Shown one piece after another: positions 17,143 to 27,603 of a DNA stretch of 64,000 bases. Position numbers and translations under genes: made by a program. The stretch comes from Vallitalea sp. (GTDB lineage Bacteria; Bacillota; Clostridia; Lachnospirales; Vallitaleaceae). The notes beneath the pieces are model-generated. The model was not told where the DNA came from. It did no database searches and saw nothing but the letters and a program-made list of their open reading frames with translations. The stretch lies in assembly GCA_025210515.1 (NCBI GenBank), contig JAOARM010000032.1, forward strand, positions 1 through 64,000. Reading direction: 5' to 3'. Every line of letters begins with the position of its first letter. Position 1 is the first letter of the stretch.

Positions 17143-19061
17143 AGAAAATGTTTTTTGTAAATATTGCAGGACCAGTTAGAAAACTTGATTACTTTGTAAT
17201 TAAAAATATTTTGCCATATGATGTACAATTAGTAAATGCAATTTCAATTCTTGAGTCAGTTAAAGGTTTATACCCGTTTTCAATACAGAATCCATACGAA
17301 AATGTTATAAAAAAATTAAACAAACTATGTGAGAATCTTGACATTGATGTAAAGCAGATGGATATGGATGATAGACAAATTAACTGTGCGTTATTGGATG
17401 TTGAACCAATTATAGAAGATTTGAATAATGAATTGGTTAACCTTCAAAATAAAAAAGAAGAGATAAGCAATAACATTAAAAAGAGAAAAAGAATTAAAAA
17501 ACAAATTATACCTATTCAAAACGTAGATATTGAAATTAACAAATTGTTTGATTTTGAATTTATGAAATTTAGATTTGGGAAAATGCCCAAGGATTCATTT
17601 GACAAGCTTAAAAATTATGTTGAAGACTTAGACGTGTTAGTGTTTAAAGTATTTGAAGAAGATGACAGTGTATTCTTATTTTATTTTATGCCTAGACTTG
17701 TTAGAGAAAGTATTGATAGTTTATTTGCATCTCTGTATTTTGAAAGAATAAGGATTTCTGAGGATGTAAATGGATGTCCAAAAGAAGTAATTAACAATAT
17801 GGATAGTGCATTAATTGAGCTTGAAAAACAGAAAAAAGAAGCAGAGGATAATATTAAAACATTCTATAAAGAGCATTATGATAAGATTGTTGATATATAT
17901 AATATTATAAATCAGCTTGATCAAGTATTTGATGTTAGAAGATATGCAGTTCATTCAAAAGAAGCTTTTTATATTACTGGGTGGATACCACAGAGTCAAT
18001 TAGATGAATTTATGTGTAATATTAAACAAGACGAAGATATAACTTGTATCGTTGAAGAAGATGAGGCAATTAAGAAAATAAAACCACCTACAAAGTTAAA
18101 AAATAACATTTTAATAAAGCCTTTTGAAGCATTAGTTAATATGTATGGAACCCCATCTTATAACGAACTTGACCCAACAGCATTTGTTGCTATTACTTAC
18201 TTATTAATGTTTGGAATGATGTTTGGTGATGTAGGTCAGGGATTGGTAATTGCACTATTAGGATATTATGTTTATAAGAAGAAGGAAAATTCTATAGGTA
18301 AAATAGCTATGTATGCAGGTTTTATGTCGGCAATATTTGGTGTGTTCTACGGTTCGGTTTTTGGTAACGAAGAATTGCTTAGAAAACATCTATCATTTAT
18401 TCCTATGATTAATCCTATGGAAAGTAAGCAAGTAGTATTAGCTATAGCAGTAGGATTTGGTGTTGTTTTAATTATTTTGGCTATGATACTTAATATTAAA
18501 AATTCATCTATGAATAAGAAATATGGTAAATTATTGTTTGATAGAAACGGGTTGGCAGGACTTATATTTTATCTTGCTCTTATATATTTTGCACTATCAA
18601 TGTTCTTTAGAGAGAACTATAAAATTCAAGGATGGCAGATATTATTGCTAATAGTTGTACCATTAATATTAATATTTTTAGCACATCCACTAGATAATAT
18701 AATTTCAAAAAGAAAAATATTTCCCGATGACAAAAGTGGTTTTTTCATTGAAACTATATTTGAACTTCTAGAAACGCTACTTGCCATACTAAGTAACACA
18801 ATATCATTTATGAGAGTTGGAGCATTTGCACTTAATCATGTTGGATTTTTCCTAGCTTTTCATATGTTAGCAGATATGGTAGGTGGTACAGGAAGTATAT
18901 TAGTTATGCTGTTTGGTAATATACTTATCATTTGTTTAGAAGGATTAATTGTTGCTATTCAAGGATTAAGATTAGAGTATTATGAGTTATTCAGTAGATT
19001 TTTTAATGGTGAAGGAGTAGCATTCAAACCATTCAAAATAAAAAATAGACAGATAACATAG
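17133..19061 (+). CDS. ntpI: V-type ATPase subunit I (membrane stator)
   Basis: A 642-residue membrane stator subunit. Residues 1 to about 345 form the cytoplasmic stalk domain, and the rest holds seven or eight membrane helices. The helix with ISFMRVGAFALNH contains the Arg expected to face the rotor carboxylate during ion transport. ATG 17133 has AGGAGG just upstream, inside the ntpC end. The length is normal. Confidence 0.92.
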   Translation: MAIEKMFFVNIAGPVRKLDYFVIKNILPYDVQLVNAISILESVKGLYPFSIQNPYENVIKKLNKLCENLDIDVKQMDMDDRQINCALLDVEPIIEDLNNELVNLQNKKEEISNNIKKRKRIKKQIIPIQNVDIEINKLFDFEFMKFRFGKMPKDSFDKLKNYVEDLDVLVFKVFEEDDSVFLFYFMPRLVRESIDSLFASLYFERIRISEDVNGCPKEVINNMDSALIELEKQKKEAEDNIKTFYKEHYDKIVDIYNIINQLDQVFDVRRYAVHSKEAFYITGWIPQSQLDEFMCNIKQDEDITCIVEEDEAIKKIKPPTKLKNNILIKPFEALVNMYGTPSYNELDPTAFVAITYLLMFGMMFGDVGQGLVIALLGYYVYKKKENSIGKIAMYAGFMSAIFGVFYGSVFGNEELLRKHLSFIPMINPMESKQVVLAIAVGFGVVLIILAMILNIKNSSMNKKYGKLLFDRNGLAGLIFYLALIYFALSMFFRENYKIQGWQILLLIVVPLILIFLAHPLDNIISKRKIFPDDKSGFFIETIFELLETLLAILSNTISFMRVGAFALNHVGFFLAFHMLADMVGGTGSILVMLFGNILIICLEGLIVAIQGLRLEYYELFSRFFNGEGVAFKPFKIKNRQIT

Positions 19062-19127
19062 AAGTAAATTAAATTAGTATAATATGTTAATATTCAAGTA
19101 TTTTAAGATTATAAGGAGGATAATATA

Positions 19128-19553
19128 ATGGATATAGTAATGAGTTTGGCTTTATTATTAGTCATAATAACAGTAGGAACAGGAGTGTATACAATTAAGA
19201 AAGGTATTAATGGAAGTAGAGTAAAAACTATATTAGGAATTAATGTACTTAGCTTCTTCACTCTATTAATTGTTTCAACTGTTGTTTTACTTGGTGGTGG
19301 TACTTCAGCTATGGCTGCTACCGTAGAAGATGCTGTAGCAACAAGTTCAGATGGAATGAAATATATAGCCGCAGCATTATCAACTGGTATGGCTTCAATA
19401 GGTGCGGGAATTGCAGTTGCAGTATCTGGATCTGCTGCAATAGGTGCAATCAGTGAAGATTCTAAATTACTAGGTAAAACAGTTATTTTCGTTGGACTTG
19501 CAGAAGGTATTGCTATCTATGGATTAATCATTTCTATTATGATATTAGGATAG
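19128..19553 (+). CDS. ntpK: V-type ATPase subunit K (rotor ring proteolipid)
   Basis: A 141-residue rotor subunit. A hydrophobic N-terminal part (about residues 1-65, one or two helices, possibly a cleaved leader) precedes a Gly/Ala-rich helical hairpin. The second helix carries the ion-binding Glu in VGLAEGIAIYG. Only one ion-binding carboxylate is present per chain. The Gln/Ser-Thr ligand set known from Na+ rings is not apparent, so H+ is the more likely ion (inference). The ribosome site is AAGGAGG. Confidence 0.92.
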   Translation: MDIVMSLALLLVIITVGTGVYTIKKGINGSRVKTILGINVLSFFTLLIVSTVVLLGGGTSAMAATVEDAVATSSDGMKYIAAALSTGMASIGAGIAVAVSGSAAIGAISEDSKLLGKTVIFVGLAEGIAIYGLIISIMILG

Positions 19554-19590
19554 ATAATATTATTAATATAAAAGAAAAGGAATGATTCAT

Positions 19591-19899
19591 GTGAAAATGT
19601 ATCTTATAAGCGATAATATAGATACCAAAACAGGAATGCGACTTGCAGGAGTTGATGGAGTTGTTGTTCATGAATTAGAAGAAGTGAAAAATGCTCTAAG
19701 TACTGCTTTAAAAAATTCGGATATAGGTATCATTCTAATTACAGAAAAATTAGGAAAACTTATTGAAGAAGAGATTAAAGAAATTAAGCTTAATTATCAG
19801 ATACCGTTAATTGTTGAAATTCCAGATAGACATGGTACTGGAAGAACACCTGATTCTATTACAAAGTATGTAAGAGAAGCTATAGGGTTGAGAATCTAG
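19591..19899 (+). CDS. V-type ATPase subunit F
   Basis: A 102-residue central-rotor subunit that binds subunit D. It has the family opening MKMYLISDNxDTxTGMRLAG and a C-terminal VEIPDRHG followed by the DSITKYVREAIG helix. GTG 19591 is preferred, since AAAGG ends at 19580; ATG 19582 lies only one base after it. The gene is called ntpG in Enterococcus and atpF/ntpF elsewhere, so no symbol is given. Confidence 0.88.
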   Translation: MKMYLISDNIDTKTGMRLAGVDGVVVHELEEVKNALSTALKNSDIGIILITEKLGKLIEEEIKEIKLNYQIPLIVEIPDRHGTGRTPDSITKYVREAIGLRI

Positions 19900-19917
19900 G
19901 TTGAAAGAAGGTTTTTT

Positions 19918-20514
19918 ATGAAGATCGTAGAAGAAAAGATAGACAAGTTTACACATGATATAATGACTGATGTTAGTAATCAGAGAAATAAAATCATGGA
20001 AGAAACAGAAAAAGAATTAGAAGCAATATATGAGAAAAATGAACTTGAATATCTATCTAAAGCATATGAAATAATCCAAAATGGATTGAAAAATATAGAA
20101 AAAGAGAAAAATGAGATTATATCTAGATCAATAATGGATAGTAAAAGAAAGATTCTAAAAGAAAGAAATGATATTATTAATAGTATTTTTAAAAATGCTG
20201 AGACTGAACTAAGTGAGTTTACTCAGACAAAAGAATATCTTGACTATCTTGTTAAGATGATAAAAGACGGGATAGATAATATTGGTGATGGAGACATTAT
20301 CGTATATATTTCTCATACTGATAATAATCATCTTGATATATTAAATAAAAAGTTCAGCAATAGAATCGTTCTAGAAGACAAACATACAAAAATGATTGGT
20401 GGATGTAAAATACACAATAAATCAAGTAACTTATTTTTAGATGATTCTTTTTCAACTAAATTATATAATGAAAAAGAAACATTTTTAACTAAGTGTAAAC
20501 TTGAGATTGAGTAA
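19918..20514 (+). CDS. ntpE: V-type ATPase subunit E (peripheral stalk)
   Basis: A 198-residue stalk subunit. The first 105 residues are a long charged helix that would pair with the G/H subunit, and the C-terminal part is the compact alpha/beta head (MIGGCKIHNKSSNLFLDDSF). It ends 14 bases before the subunit A start, with the subunit A ribosome site overlapping its stop. Confidence 0.85.
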   Translation: MKIVEEKIDKFTHDIMTDVSNQRNKIMEETEKELEAIYEKNELEYLSKAYEIIQNGLKNIEKEKNEIISRSIMDSKRKILKERNDIINSIFKNAETELSEFTQTKEYLDYLVKMIKDGIDNIGDGDIIVYISHTDNNHLDILNKKFSNRIVLEDKHTKMIGGCKIHNKSSNLFLDDSFSTKLYNEKETFLTKCKLEIE

Positions 20515-20527
20515 AGAAGGTGACATA

Positions 20528-22315
20528 GTGAATAATAAGGATATAGTAGTAGGAGTTAATGGACCTGTTATAACAGTTAGAGGAAGTAGCCAATTTCAAA
20601 TGCTAGAAATGGTTCTAGTAGGAGAACATAAATTAATTGGAGAAGTAATTAGTATAGAAAATGAAGATATTATTGTACAGGTGTATGAATCTACTACTGG
20701 AATTAAAGTAGGAGAACCAGTTATAGCTACTGGAGAGCCTTTATCATTACAACTAGGCCCTGGTATTATTGGTGGAGTTTTTGATGGAATACAACGTCCA
20801 CTGAAAAAAATAGAAGAAATGTCAGGCTCTTTTATAGGTAAAGGATTAGAAATGGAATCTCTTAATACTGACAAAGAATGGGATGTAGAAATTATAGTAA
20901 AAGAAGGAGATGTCCTTCAAGGTGGAGATATAATAGCCAATATTAAAGAAACTGATTTAGTTATACATAAGGTTATGGTTCATCCTTATACAGTAGGAAC
21001 AGTTACTTTTACAGCTTGTGATGGAAAATATAAAGTTCACGATACTATAGTTAAAATAAAAACAGAAGATGATGAAGTAAAGGAATTAAACCTTATTCAA
21101 AAATGGCCAGTAAGAAAAGCTAGACCTTTTAATAAGAGAAGAAGACTAGATATGCCACTTGTAACTGGACAAAGAGTTATAGATACTCTATTTCCAATAG
21201 CAAAAGGTGGAACGGCATCTATTCCAGGAGGATTTGGAACAGGAAAAACAATGACCCAACATCAACTTGCAAAATGGAGCGATGCAGATATTATAGTTTA
21301 TATTGGTTGTGGTGAACGTGGAAATGAGATTACTGAGGTATTAGAAGATTTTCCAAAGTTGATTGACCCAAAATCAGGAAAACCATTAATGGATAGAACT
21401 ATATTAATAGCGAATACTTCTAACATGCCTGTTGCTGCCAGAGAGGCATCTATATATACAGGTATAACATTAGCTGAATATTATAGAGATATGGGTTATC
21501 ATGTAGCTATTATGGCTGACTCTACATCAAGATGGGCAGAGGCACTTCGTGAAATATCTGGTAGGTTGGAAGAGATGCCAGCTGAAGAAGGATTCCCAGC
21601 TTATCTTCCATCTAGATTATCACAGTTTTATGAAAGAGCAGGTTACGTAGATAATCTTAATAATAGTGAAGGTTCTGTAAGTATAATTGGTGCAGTATCA
21701 CCTCAAGGTGGAGATTTCTCTGAACCAGTTACTCAAAACACAAAAAGATTTGTTAGATGTTTCTGGGGTCTTGATAGACAACTTGCTTATTCTAGACATT
21801 ATCCAGCTATTCATTGGCTAAATAGCTATAGCGAATATACAGATGACTTAGAAAAATGGTATGAATCAAATGTGGCAGAAGATTTCTTTGATATTAGAAC
21901 TAAGATTATGAGTCTGCTTCAAGAAGAAAGCAAATTAATGGAGATTGTTAAGCTAATTGGGGCAGATATATTACCAGAAGATCAGAAATTAACACTTGAA
22001 ATTACAAAAGTTATTAGACTTGGATTTTTACAGCAAAATGCATTTAATGATATTGATACGTATGTTCCATTGAAGAAACAATATAAAATGATGGAAATAA
22101 TATTATATTTGCATGAAAAATCTAAGAAACTAGTAAGTAGAGGAATACCAATGTCACAGCTTAGAAAAACAGGAATATATGATGAACTTATAAAAATGAA
22201 ATACAATATTAGTAATGATAATTTAGATGAGTTTAATACTCTTAATGAGAAAATAGATAATTTCTTTGAAGATGTTAAGGAAAGCTATAAGAGTTTTGAA
22301 AGGAAGAAGCTATGA
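20528..22315 (+). CDS. ntpA: V-type ATPase catalytic subunit A
   Basis: The catalytic nucleotide-binding subunit, 595 residues. The P-loop GGFGTGKT is at 234-241, preceded by a long non-homologous insert region, and the phosphate-side motif GERGNE follows. GTG 20528 is the start: AAGAAGGTG ends six bases before it. A TTG at 20501, inside subunit E, would add nine residues without a ribosome site. Its stop overlaps the ntpB ATG (ATGA), indicating coupling. Confidence 0.95.
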   Translation: MNNKDIVVGVNGPVITVRGSSQFQMLEMVLVGEHKLIGEVISIENEDIIVQVYESTTGIKVGEPVIATGEPLSLQLGPGIIGGVFDGIQRPLKKIEEMSGSFIGKGLEMESLNTDKEWDVEIIVKEGDVLQGGDIIANIKETDLVIHKVMVHPYTVGTVTFTACDGKYKVHDTIVKIKTEDDEVKELNLIQKWPVRKARPFNKRRRLDMPLVTGQRVIDTLFPIAKGGTASIPGGFGTGKTMTQHQLAKWSDADIIVYIGCGERGNEITEVLEDFPKLIDPKSGKPLMDRTILIANTSNMPVAAREASIYTGITLAEYYRDMGYHVAIMADSTSRWAEALREISGRLEEMPAEEGFPAYLPSRLSQFYERAGYVDNLNNSEGSVSIIGAVSPQGGDFSEPVTQNTKRFVRCFWGLDRQLAYSRHYPAIHWLNSYSEYTDDLEKWYESNVAEDFFDIRTKIMSLLQEESKLMEIVKLIGADILPEDQKLTLEITKVIRLGFLQQNAFNDIDTYVPLKKQYKMMEIILYLHEKSKKLVSRGIPMSQLRKTGIYDELIKMKYNISNDNLDEFNTLNEKIDNFFEDVKESYKSFERKKL

Positions 22316-23709
22316 GTATAGAATATTTAGGATTAAAAGAAGTTACAGGTTCTATTGTAGTTTTGGAAGGGGTTAAAAATATATCCTATGAGGAAATGGT
22401 TGATATTAAGCTTTCTAATGGAGAAGCTAGAGTTGGAAGAGTAATTGAGATAAAAGATGATATAGCAGTTGTTCAAGTGTTTGAGGGAACAACAGGTATA
22501 TCTAGTTCTAATACAAGAACAAGTTTCAGAGGAAAAGCTCTTGAGATACCTTTGTCAAAGGAGATATTAGGTAGAACTCTTGATGGATTAGGTAGACCAA
22601 TAGATGGTCTTGGAGATATTTTACCAGATGTTTGTAGAGATATTAATGGTAGCCCAATTAATCCAATTTCAAGAGAATATCCAAGAGATTATATTCAAAC
22701 AGGTATATCAGCTATTGATGGTCTTACAACGTTAATTAGAGGACAGAAATTACCAGTATTTTCTGGTAATGGATTACCTCATGATGCTCTTGCTGTACAG
22801 ATAGTAAAACAAGCTAGATTAACTGATGAAAACAACGAGAATAACTTTGCAGTTGTTTTTGCGGCAATGGGAGTTAAAAATGATGTTGCAGAGTATTTTA
22901 GACGTAGTTTTGAAGAAAGTGGAGTATTACAGAAAGTTGTTATGTTTCTAAATCTAGCTAATGATCCAGTAGTTGAAAGGATTGTTACGCCAAGATGTGC
23001 ACTAACTACAGCTGAATATTTAGCTTTTGAACATAATATGCATGTATTAGTTATTCTTACGGATATGACTTCATATTGTGAGGCACTTAGAGAGATTTCT
23101 TCTTCTAAAGGTGAAATACCAAGTAGAAAAGGATTTCCTGGATATATGTATAGTGATCTTGCTTCTTTATATGAAAGAGCAGGTATGTTAAAAGATAGAA
23201 ATGGTTCTATTACACAAATACCAATGTTAACTATGCCTAATGATGATATTACTCATCCGATACCAGATTTAACAGGATATATTACTGAGGGACAAATCGT
23301 TCTTGATAGGGGATTACATCAAAAAGGTATTTATCCTCCGATTATTGTTCTTCCGTCTTTATCAAGATTAATGAAAGATGGTATTGGTAAAGGATTTACT
23401 AGAGAAGATCATCCACAGATTGCTAATCAGTTATTTGCTTCTTATGCACATGTTCAAGAGGTTAAAGCTTTGGCTTCTGTAATTGGGGAAGATGAATTAT
23501 CAGATATTGATAAGAAGTATATGGAATTTGGTAAGATATTTGAAGAGTTATTTGTAGCACAAGCTAGAGATGAGAATAGATATATGGATGCTACTCTTGA
23601 CCTTGGATGGAGATTGCTTGGGATACTTCCTAAGGAAGAGCTTGATAGGGTAGATGAGGAGATACTTGAGAAGTATTATAGGGCTTATTATGAAGAGGTT
23701 GAGGAGTAA
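22312..23709 (+). CDS. ntpB: V-type ATPase regulatory subunit B
   Basis: The non-catalytic nucleotide-binding subunit, 465 residues. The P-loop place reads SGNGLPHD, as normal for subunit B. The conserved [14 protein letters not shown] and YPGYMY-like segment ([17 protein letters not shown]) are present. It overlaps ntpA by four bases. The next gene, ntpD, is separated by a 360-base gap filled by a structured repeat, which breaks an otherwise compact operon. Confidence 0.95.
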   Translation: MSIEYLGLKEVTGSIVVLEGVKNISYEEMVDIKLSNGEARVGRVIEIKDDIAVVQVFEGTTGISSSNTRTSFRGKALEIPLSKEILGRTLDGLGRPIDGLGDILPDVCRDINGSPINPISREYPRDYIQTGISAIDGLTTLIRGQKLPVFSGNGLPHDALAVQIVKQARLTDENNENNFAVVFAAMGVKNDVAEYFRRSFEESGVLQKVVMFLNLANDPVVERIVTPRCALTTAEYLAFEHNMHVLVILTDMTSYCEALREISSSKGEIPSRKGFPGYMYSDLASLYERAGMLKDRNGSITQIPMLTMPNDDITHPIPDLTGYITEGQIVLDRGLHQKGIYPPIIVLPSLSRLMKDGIGKGFTREDHPQIANQLFASYAHVQEVKALASVIGEDELSDIDKKYMEFGKIFEELFVAQARDENRYMDATLDLGWRLLGILPKEELDRVDEEILEKYYRAYYEEVEE

Positions 23710-23732
23710 AAGAGGGGTATTTTTCCACTCAA

Positions 23733-23933
23733 GGGGCTATATATAATGCATTTTTTTGATGGCTGGAGGTTTTGGAAGATAGACTAGGTTTAGCTATTCA
23801 TACCCTTAAACGTCCTGTTTAAAGGGTATGCGCTACGCCGTCCTGGCTTCGCTTGTCGCTAAACCTAGTCTATCTTCCTTGATGTTGACGTTAAAAATGA
23901 ATTATAGTACAGCTCCTTTTCGTTGGGCTAGTG
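23733..23933. repeat. Structured intergenic element, copy 2, inside the V-ATPase operon
   Basis: Three nested stems: an outer imperfect one (23733-23759 with 23891-23916), a middle perfect 20-bp one (23774-23793 with 23859-23878), and an inner hairpin (23799-23811 with 23817-23830) with the loop GTCCT. The segment GCCGTCCTGGCTTCGCTTGT (23837-23856) parallels that of copy 1, and the right edge is again GGCTAGTG. It fills the gap between ntpB and ntpD. No T run follows the hairpins, so it need not be a terminator. Confidence 0.7.
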
Positions 23934-24069
23934 TTTTATTTTGTTTTTATAGATAAAATAGTGAAAGATTGATATATTAGGTTATATTTTTTTGTTGATA
24001 TATATAGTAAATCTTTTGAAGGTTTAGAAAAGATAATTATGTAATTTATTTATTTAGAAAAGGAAAGTG

Positions 24070-24684
24070 ATGATGATGGATACTACATTATTTCCTACTA
24101 AGGGTAATTTAATAGTAGCAAAGAATACGCTTAAATTATCAGAGCAAGGGTATGAGCTATTAGATAAGAAGAGGAATATATTGGTAAGAGAAATGATGCT
24201 TCTAATTGATAAAGCAGAGGAAATACAATCTCATATAGATTCAACGTTTACAGAAGCTTATAATGCTCTACAAAGTGCTAATATATCAATAGGTATTAGT
24301 ACAGTAGAACAGATAGGAACAGCAGTTGAAGAAGAACAAGATATTGAGATAAAAGTTAGAAGTATTATGGGGGTAGAGATACCAATTGTAAGTATTCCAG
24401 ATGAGGATATACACCCTCAATATGGATTTGCTAGAACTACTTTGTCCCTTGATGAAGCTTTTAGTAAATTTCATAAAGTAAAACAACTAACTGTTGTTAT
24501 GGCGGAAGTTGAAAATGCAATTTATAGACTTGCTATTAATATAAAAAGAACACAAAAAAGAGCTAATGCACTTAAAAATATCATGATACCAAGATATATT
24601 AACCTTACTAAGCATATTCAAAATGCTTTGGAGGAGAAAGAAAGAGAAGAGTTTACTAGGTTGAAGATGATTAAGAAGAGTTAG
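24070..24684 (+). CDS. ntpD: V-type ATPase subunit D (central rotor shaft)
   Basis: A 204-residue shaft subunit with long helices at each end. The family signature PTKGNL is near the start, followed by GYELLDKKRNILVREMM, and the late segment NIKRTQKRANALKNIMIP is conserved. ATG 24070, 24073 or 24076 may start it; AAAAGGAAAG upstream does not decide. It lies beyond the structured element, so it may have reduced or separate expression. Confidence 0.93.
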   Translation: MMMDTTLFPTKGNLIVAKNTLKLSEQGYELLDKKRNILVREMMLLIDKAEEIQSHIDSTFTEAYNALQSANISIGISTVEQIGTAVEEEQDIEIKVRSIMGVEIPIVSIPDEDIHPQYGFARTTLSLDEAFSKFHKVKQLTVVMAEVENAIYRLAINIKRTQKRANALKNIMIPRYINLTKHIQNALEEKEREEFTRLKMIKKS

Positions 24685-24695
24685 AGATATGAGTG

Positions 24696-24737
24696 ATGTA
24701 AGTATATGACGAATGATATATATACTTACATTTTTGT
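24696..24737 (+). terminator. V-ATPase operon terminator
   Basis: A perfect 12-bp stem (ATGTAAGTATAT / ATATACTTACAT) with a 12-base loop is followed by TTTTGTTTTTG, just after ntpD. Confidence 0.88.
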
Positions 24738-24849
24738 TTTTGAAAGGTAACTTATATATCTAGATTGGTAAATAAAATAATTATTGAATAAAGAATAAGG
24801 TAGATTATATAATAGAAAAAGATAGATATTTTCATAGAGAGGGTCTGTT

Positions 24850-25358
24850 ATGAAGAAGAAGAGTTTAATAATAATTGTTGGTTTAGTTTTTATTTTATAT
24901 TTTATAGGGTATTCATCCTATAACAAAACCACTACTCAATTACATAATTTATATAATCGTAATATAAAGGAATACTACGATATTTTAATTGTGGCTAATA
25001 ATTATGCTCAAAATAAAAATGAAAATGATATAGAACATATAAAGGTCTATATAAATCAGCTTAAATTAATAGGAAAGACTACGCTTATTGATTTAGACAC
25101 ATCATTTGAAGAAATTCCTGAATTTATATATAGAAAATTAAGATGTTTTCAAAATAAGTACAATGAAGAATTCTACACAATGGCATGTGAAGAAATAGAA
25201 ACTGTTTAAAATTCTTTAATGATCAAATAATTAGTATTGATAATGATGGAAATATAAAAATAAACACAAAATTTGATATGGGCTATTTGAAAAGTGTAAG
25301 AAATAAAATACTTGAAACCTATGATATGTTAGATTGTGTTAATGGTAAAAATTCTTGA
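24850..25358 (+). pseudogene. Membrane-anchored hypothetical protein with a frameshift
   Basis: The first frame (24850-25209, 119 residues) has an N-terminal membrane helix (LIIIVGLVFILYFIGY) and a helical outer part. It stops at 25207-25209. Another frame continues without stop from 25203 to 25358, giving KFFNDQIISIDNDGNIKINT and a further 30 residues. One extra A in GAAACTG near 25199 would join both into about 168 residues. The family is not recognised. A sequencing error in a short A run is the alternative to a real mutation. Confidence 0.6.
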
Positions 25359-25444
25359 TGGTTTATATGTATAAGAAGAGTTAGGTAGGGAAGGTGTTGT
25401 AATAATTATAGATTAGCATATGATATAAATTTGTGAGGACATAT

Positions 25445-25663
25445 ATGGTTAGTGAAGAAAAGATACATAGAATAATAAGGATTTCGGGTAATATCACTAT
25501 ATTGAAAAGATTATGGAATGTTTTAATAATCGTAGTAGGATTGATTGTTTTTTTCTATGTTGAAAAATATACTAATGAACTATCTATTGTTACTTTATTT
25601 GTTCCAATTATTACGGCAGTATTATACTACCAACTACTTCATCAACTAGATAGATGTCCATAA
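25445..25663 (+). CDS. Small two-helix membrane protein, possibly a decayed gene
   Basis: A 72-residue protein with two membrane helices. ATG 25445 is chosen over GTG 25433, as TGAGGA at 25434-25439 is the ribosome site. After the stop, coding-like segments continue in other frames: hydrophobic IIPLFILIFITSL (to about 25700), then ISVWSKKNKNRIRMDFEVDK and more to the TAG at 25790. Together these look like a longer membrane protein broken by two frameshifts. No family is recognised. Confidence 0.45.
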   Translation: MVSEEKIHRIIRISGNITILKRLWNVLIIVVGLIVFFYVEKYTNELSIVTLFVPIITAVLYYQLLHQLDRCP

Positions 25664-25821
25664 TCCCTTTATTTATACTAATATTTATTACATCACTATA
25701 AGTGTATGGAGTAAAAAAAACAAAAATAGAATAAGAATGGATTTTGAAGTAGATAAGATTGTGAAAGAGATGAAGAAATTTCATAGTTAGGCAGAGAAAA
25801 TAGAAGCGGATATTTTTTGAA

Positions 25822-25857
25822 ATGGTCGTCGTCAATTTTTAATTTGACAACAACCAT
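25822..25857 (-). terminator. Probable terminator hairpin
   Basis: Arms ATGGTCGTCGTCAA and TTGACAACAACCAT pair fully only when read on the minus strand (G-U pairs), so it probably ends transcripts from 25939-27503. The T run is weak. Confidence 0.5.
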
Positions 25858-25938
25858 CTTATTCCGATAGAAATAAACACTAGTATTAAAATTAATCACT
25901 TTAAGATTAATATATATTAAAAGTAGTTTTAATGTTAT

Positions 25939-26379
25939 TTAAATATCTTTAACAATTTTAAAATAAGTTTTTTCATTCATCTTGCCACTATATCCAGTTA
26001 TAATAACGAAGAAATTGGAGGAGTCTTCGCTAACATTTATAATTGATTTATCTACATAAGTTAGTACATTTGTTTCCTCGCCACTAGCTAGTGTAAATTG
26101 TTGAAGTTGAGATTCAAAAACGCAGTTAGATCTAATCTTTGAATTATCATCAACAATGCTAACTCCTATGAAGATTCTAACTCCAAGTATAGGAGATGTA
26201 GACTTATTAGATATATTTGATTTAAATATAACCTTATCGTCTAAGTTTTTTTCACGGGTAGATTTAATTAATATGTTAGATTCATCAAATACTGGTATAT
26301 TATTATTATATGAATTGATAATAATATATGTAGTAATGATAATTATTATTAAACTAAGAGAAATAATAACTTTTTTCAA
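25939..26379 (-). CDS. Membrane-anchored hypothetical protein
   Basis: A 146-residue protein with one N-terminal helix (KKVIISLSLIIIIITTYIII) and an outer beta-rich domain. TTG at 26379 is chosen; AAAGGA lies 10 bases upstream, whereas a TTG three codons earlier nearly touches it. I recognise no family. The outer part has the alternating pattern of a beta-sandwich, and the gene follows the secreted protein 26430-27503 on the same strand. Confidence 0.55.
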   Translation of the reverse strand: MKKVIISLSLIIIIITTYIIINSYNNNIPVFDESNILIKSTREKNLDDKVIFKSNISNKSTSPILGVRIFIGVSIVDDNSKIRSNCVFESQLQQFTLASGEETNVLTYVDKSIINVSEDSSNFFVIITGYSGKMNEKTYFKIVKDI

Positions 26380-26429
26380 AAAAATCAAATCCTTTATTAA
26401 CTATGTTTATATCATAGTTATAGATTATT

Positions 26430-27503
26430 TTAAAGATAAATTGCTGCTATTTCATGAATATATATAACAGATGTTCTTAATATTGCAAATCGAGTCCAAG
26501 TAACTCCATCAGGAAGACTTATAGAAAAAAGTCCAAAGCTACCACCAATAGAGGCGGTTACATTATAAATAGCTTCATTTTCTACATCTGTCCATATTTT
26601 ATAATCTCCATTATAAGGTGTTGTATCTATATTGCAAGAAAGTGAACCATTATTTACTCCAATTACTCCAGATGCTGATTGTCCACCTTGCTGTTTATAA
26701 ATATGTAAAGTTCCGTACTCACCAGAATCTGATTTTGTATAATACTGTTTAACCCTAATTGATGCATATGAAACCCCTGTAAATTCATAAAATATATATT
26801 CGTGAGTATATTTTCCTGCTGGGTCATCATAAATATCTTTCGTATTAACTTCTTTTTCGCTATAGCCAGACTTTATAGCAAACTTCTTATTCAAGTTATT
26901 GTTTAGGTTTCCCATTGGTATTATTTTATTTAATAAAACCTGATTATAATTACATTTAAAAGGATTATCAAATTCTTCCCATTTGCCAGTGTTACTATTT
27001 AGCTTACAAGTTTTACTTATTAAGCCAATTGTGTGACCATCATCAAATGTTATTTCTATTTTATTATCTGAAGGGCTTCTTTTAACTTTATCCATAAATA
27101 ATTTTTGTCTATCGTTATATTTAAGATTACTTTTCTTACTTTTTATTTCTTGTTCTTTAATAATATTTGCTAAATAATTGATGTCATTTTTACTTACTGA
27201 GGATATACAATTTGTTGAAGTATTATAAGCAATTTTTCCATCACTATTTATAAGTCGTTGACCAATGCTATTCATTTTAGTTGTTATTGATTTAATTCTT
27301 GATAATTTTTCAATTTGTTCATTAGTAAGTATTTCGTCTATATAAGGTTCGCTTGATAATTCTTTATATGCCTGTAAGGAGTCAATCTCTATGTCGGAAA
27401 AGGAGCGTGAAATGTAATTGATTTTATTTTCAGTCGCTGATATAGGTATAGACACTGATGTGATAATTAGAAATATTGCTATTATTTTAGTTAATTTGTT
27501 CAT
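26430..27503 (-). CDS. Secreted hypothetical protein
   Basis: A 357-residue protein with a signal peptide (residues 1-24, ending ISATE). A helical stalk-like region is followed by a beta-rich C-terminal half with many Gly, Tyr and Thr. ATG 27503 has a strong AGGAGG. I do not recognise the family; no catalytic motif is evident. Two palindromes (27526-27541 and 27546-27603) lie just upstream and may control it. Confidence 0.7.
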   Translation of the reverse strand: MNKLTKIIAIFLIITSVSIPISATENKINYISRSFSDIEIDSLQAYKELSSEPYIDEILTNEQIEKLSRIKSITTKMNSIGQRLINSDGKIAYNTSTNCISSVSKNDINYLANIIKEQEIKSKKSNLKYNDRQKLFMDKVKRSPSDNKIEITFDDGHTIGLISKTCKLNSNTGKWEEFDNPFKCNYNQVLLNKIIPMGNLNNNLNKKFAIKSGYSEKEVNTKDIYDDPAGKYTHEYIFYEFTGVSYASIRVKQYYTKSDSGEYGTLHIYKQQGGQSASGVIGVNNGSLSCNIDTTPYNGDYKIWTDVENEAIYNVTASIGGSFGLFSISLPDGVTWTRFAILRTSVIYIHEIAAIYL

Positions 27504-27525
27504 AATAACCTCCTATATATTTATA

Positions 27526-27541
27526 ATTGAATGCATTCAAT
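27526..27541. promoter_or_regulatory. 16-bp palindrome upstream of secreted protein
   Basis: ATTGAATGCATTCAAT is a perfect palindrome 23 bases upstream of the start codon at 27503, a place where a repressor could bind. Confidence 0.5.
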
Positions 27542-27545
27542 TGTA

Positions 27546-27603
27546 ATTATATAATAAAAATTAATAAAATTCAATTGAATTTTATTAATTTTTATTATAT
27601 AAT
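27546..27603. repeat. 58-bp perfect AT palindrome
   Basis: Two 29-base halves, centred between 27574 and 27575 (TTCAA/TTGAA), are exact complements without a loop. It can extrude as a cruciform. It lies upstream of the 26430-27503 gene and downstream of the converging context of 27724-27945. Its function is unknown. Confidence 0.8.
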
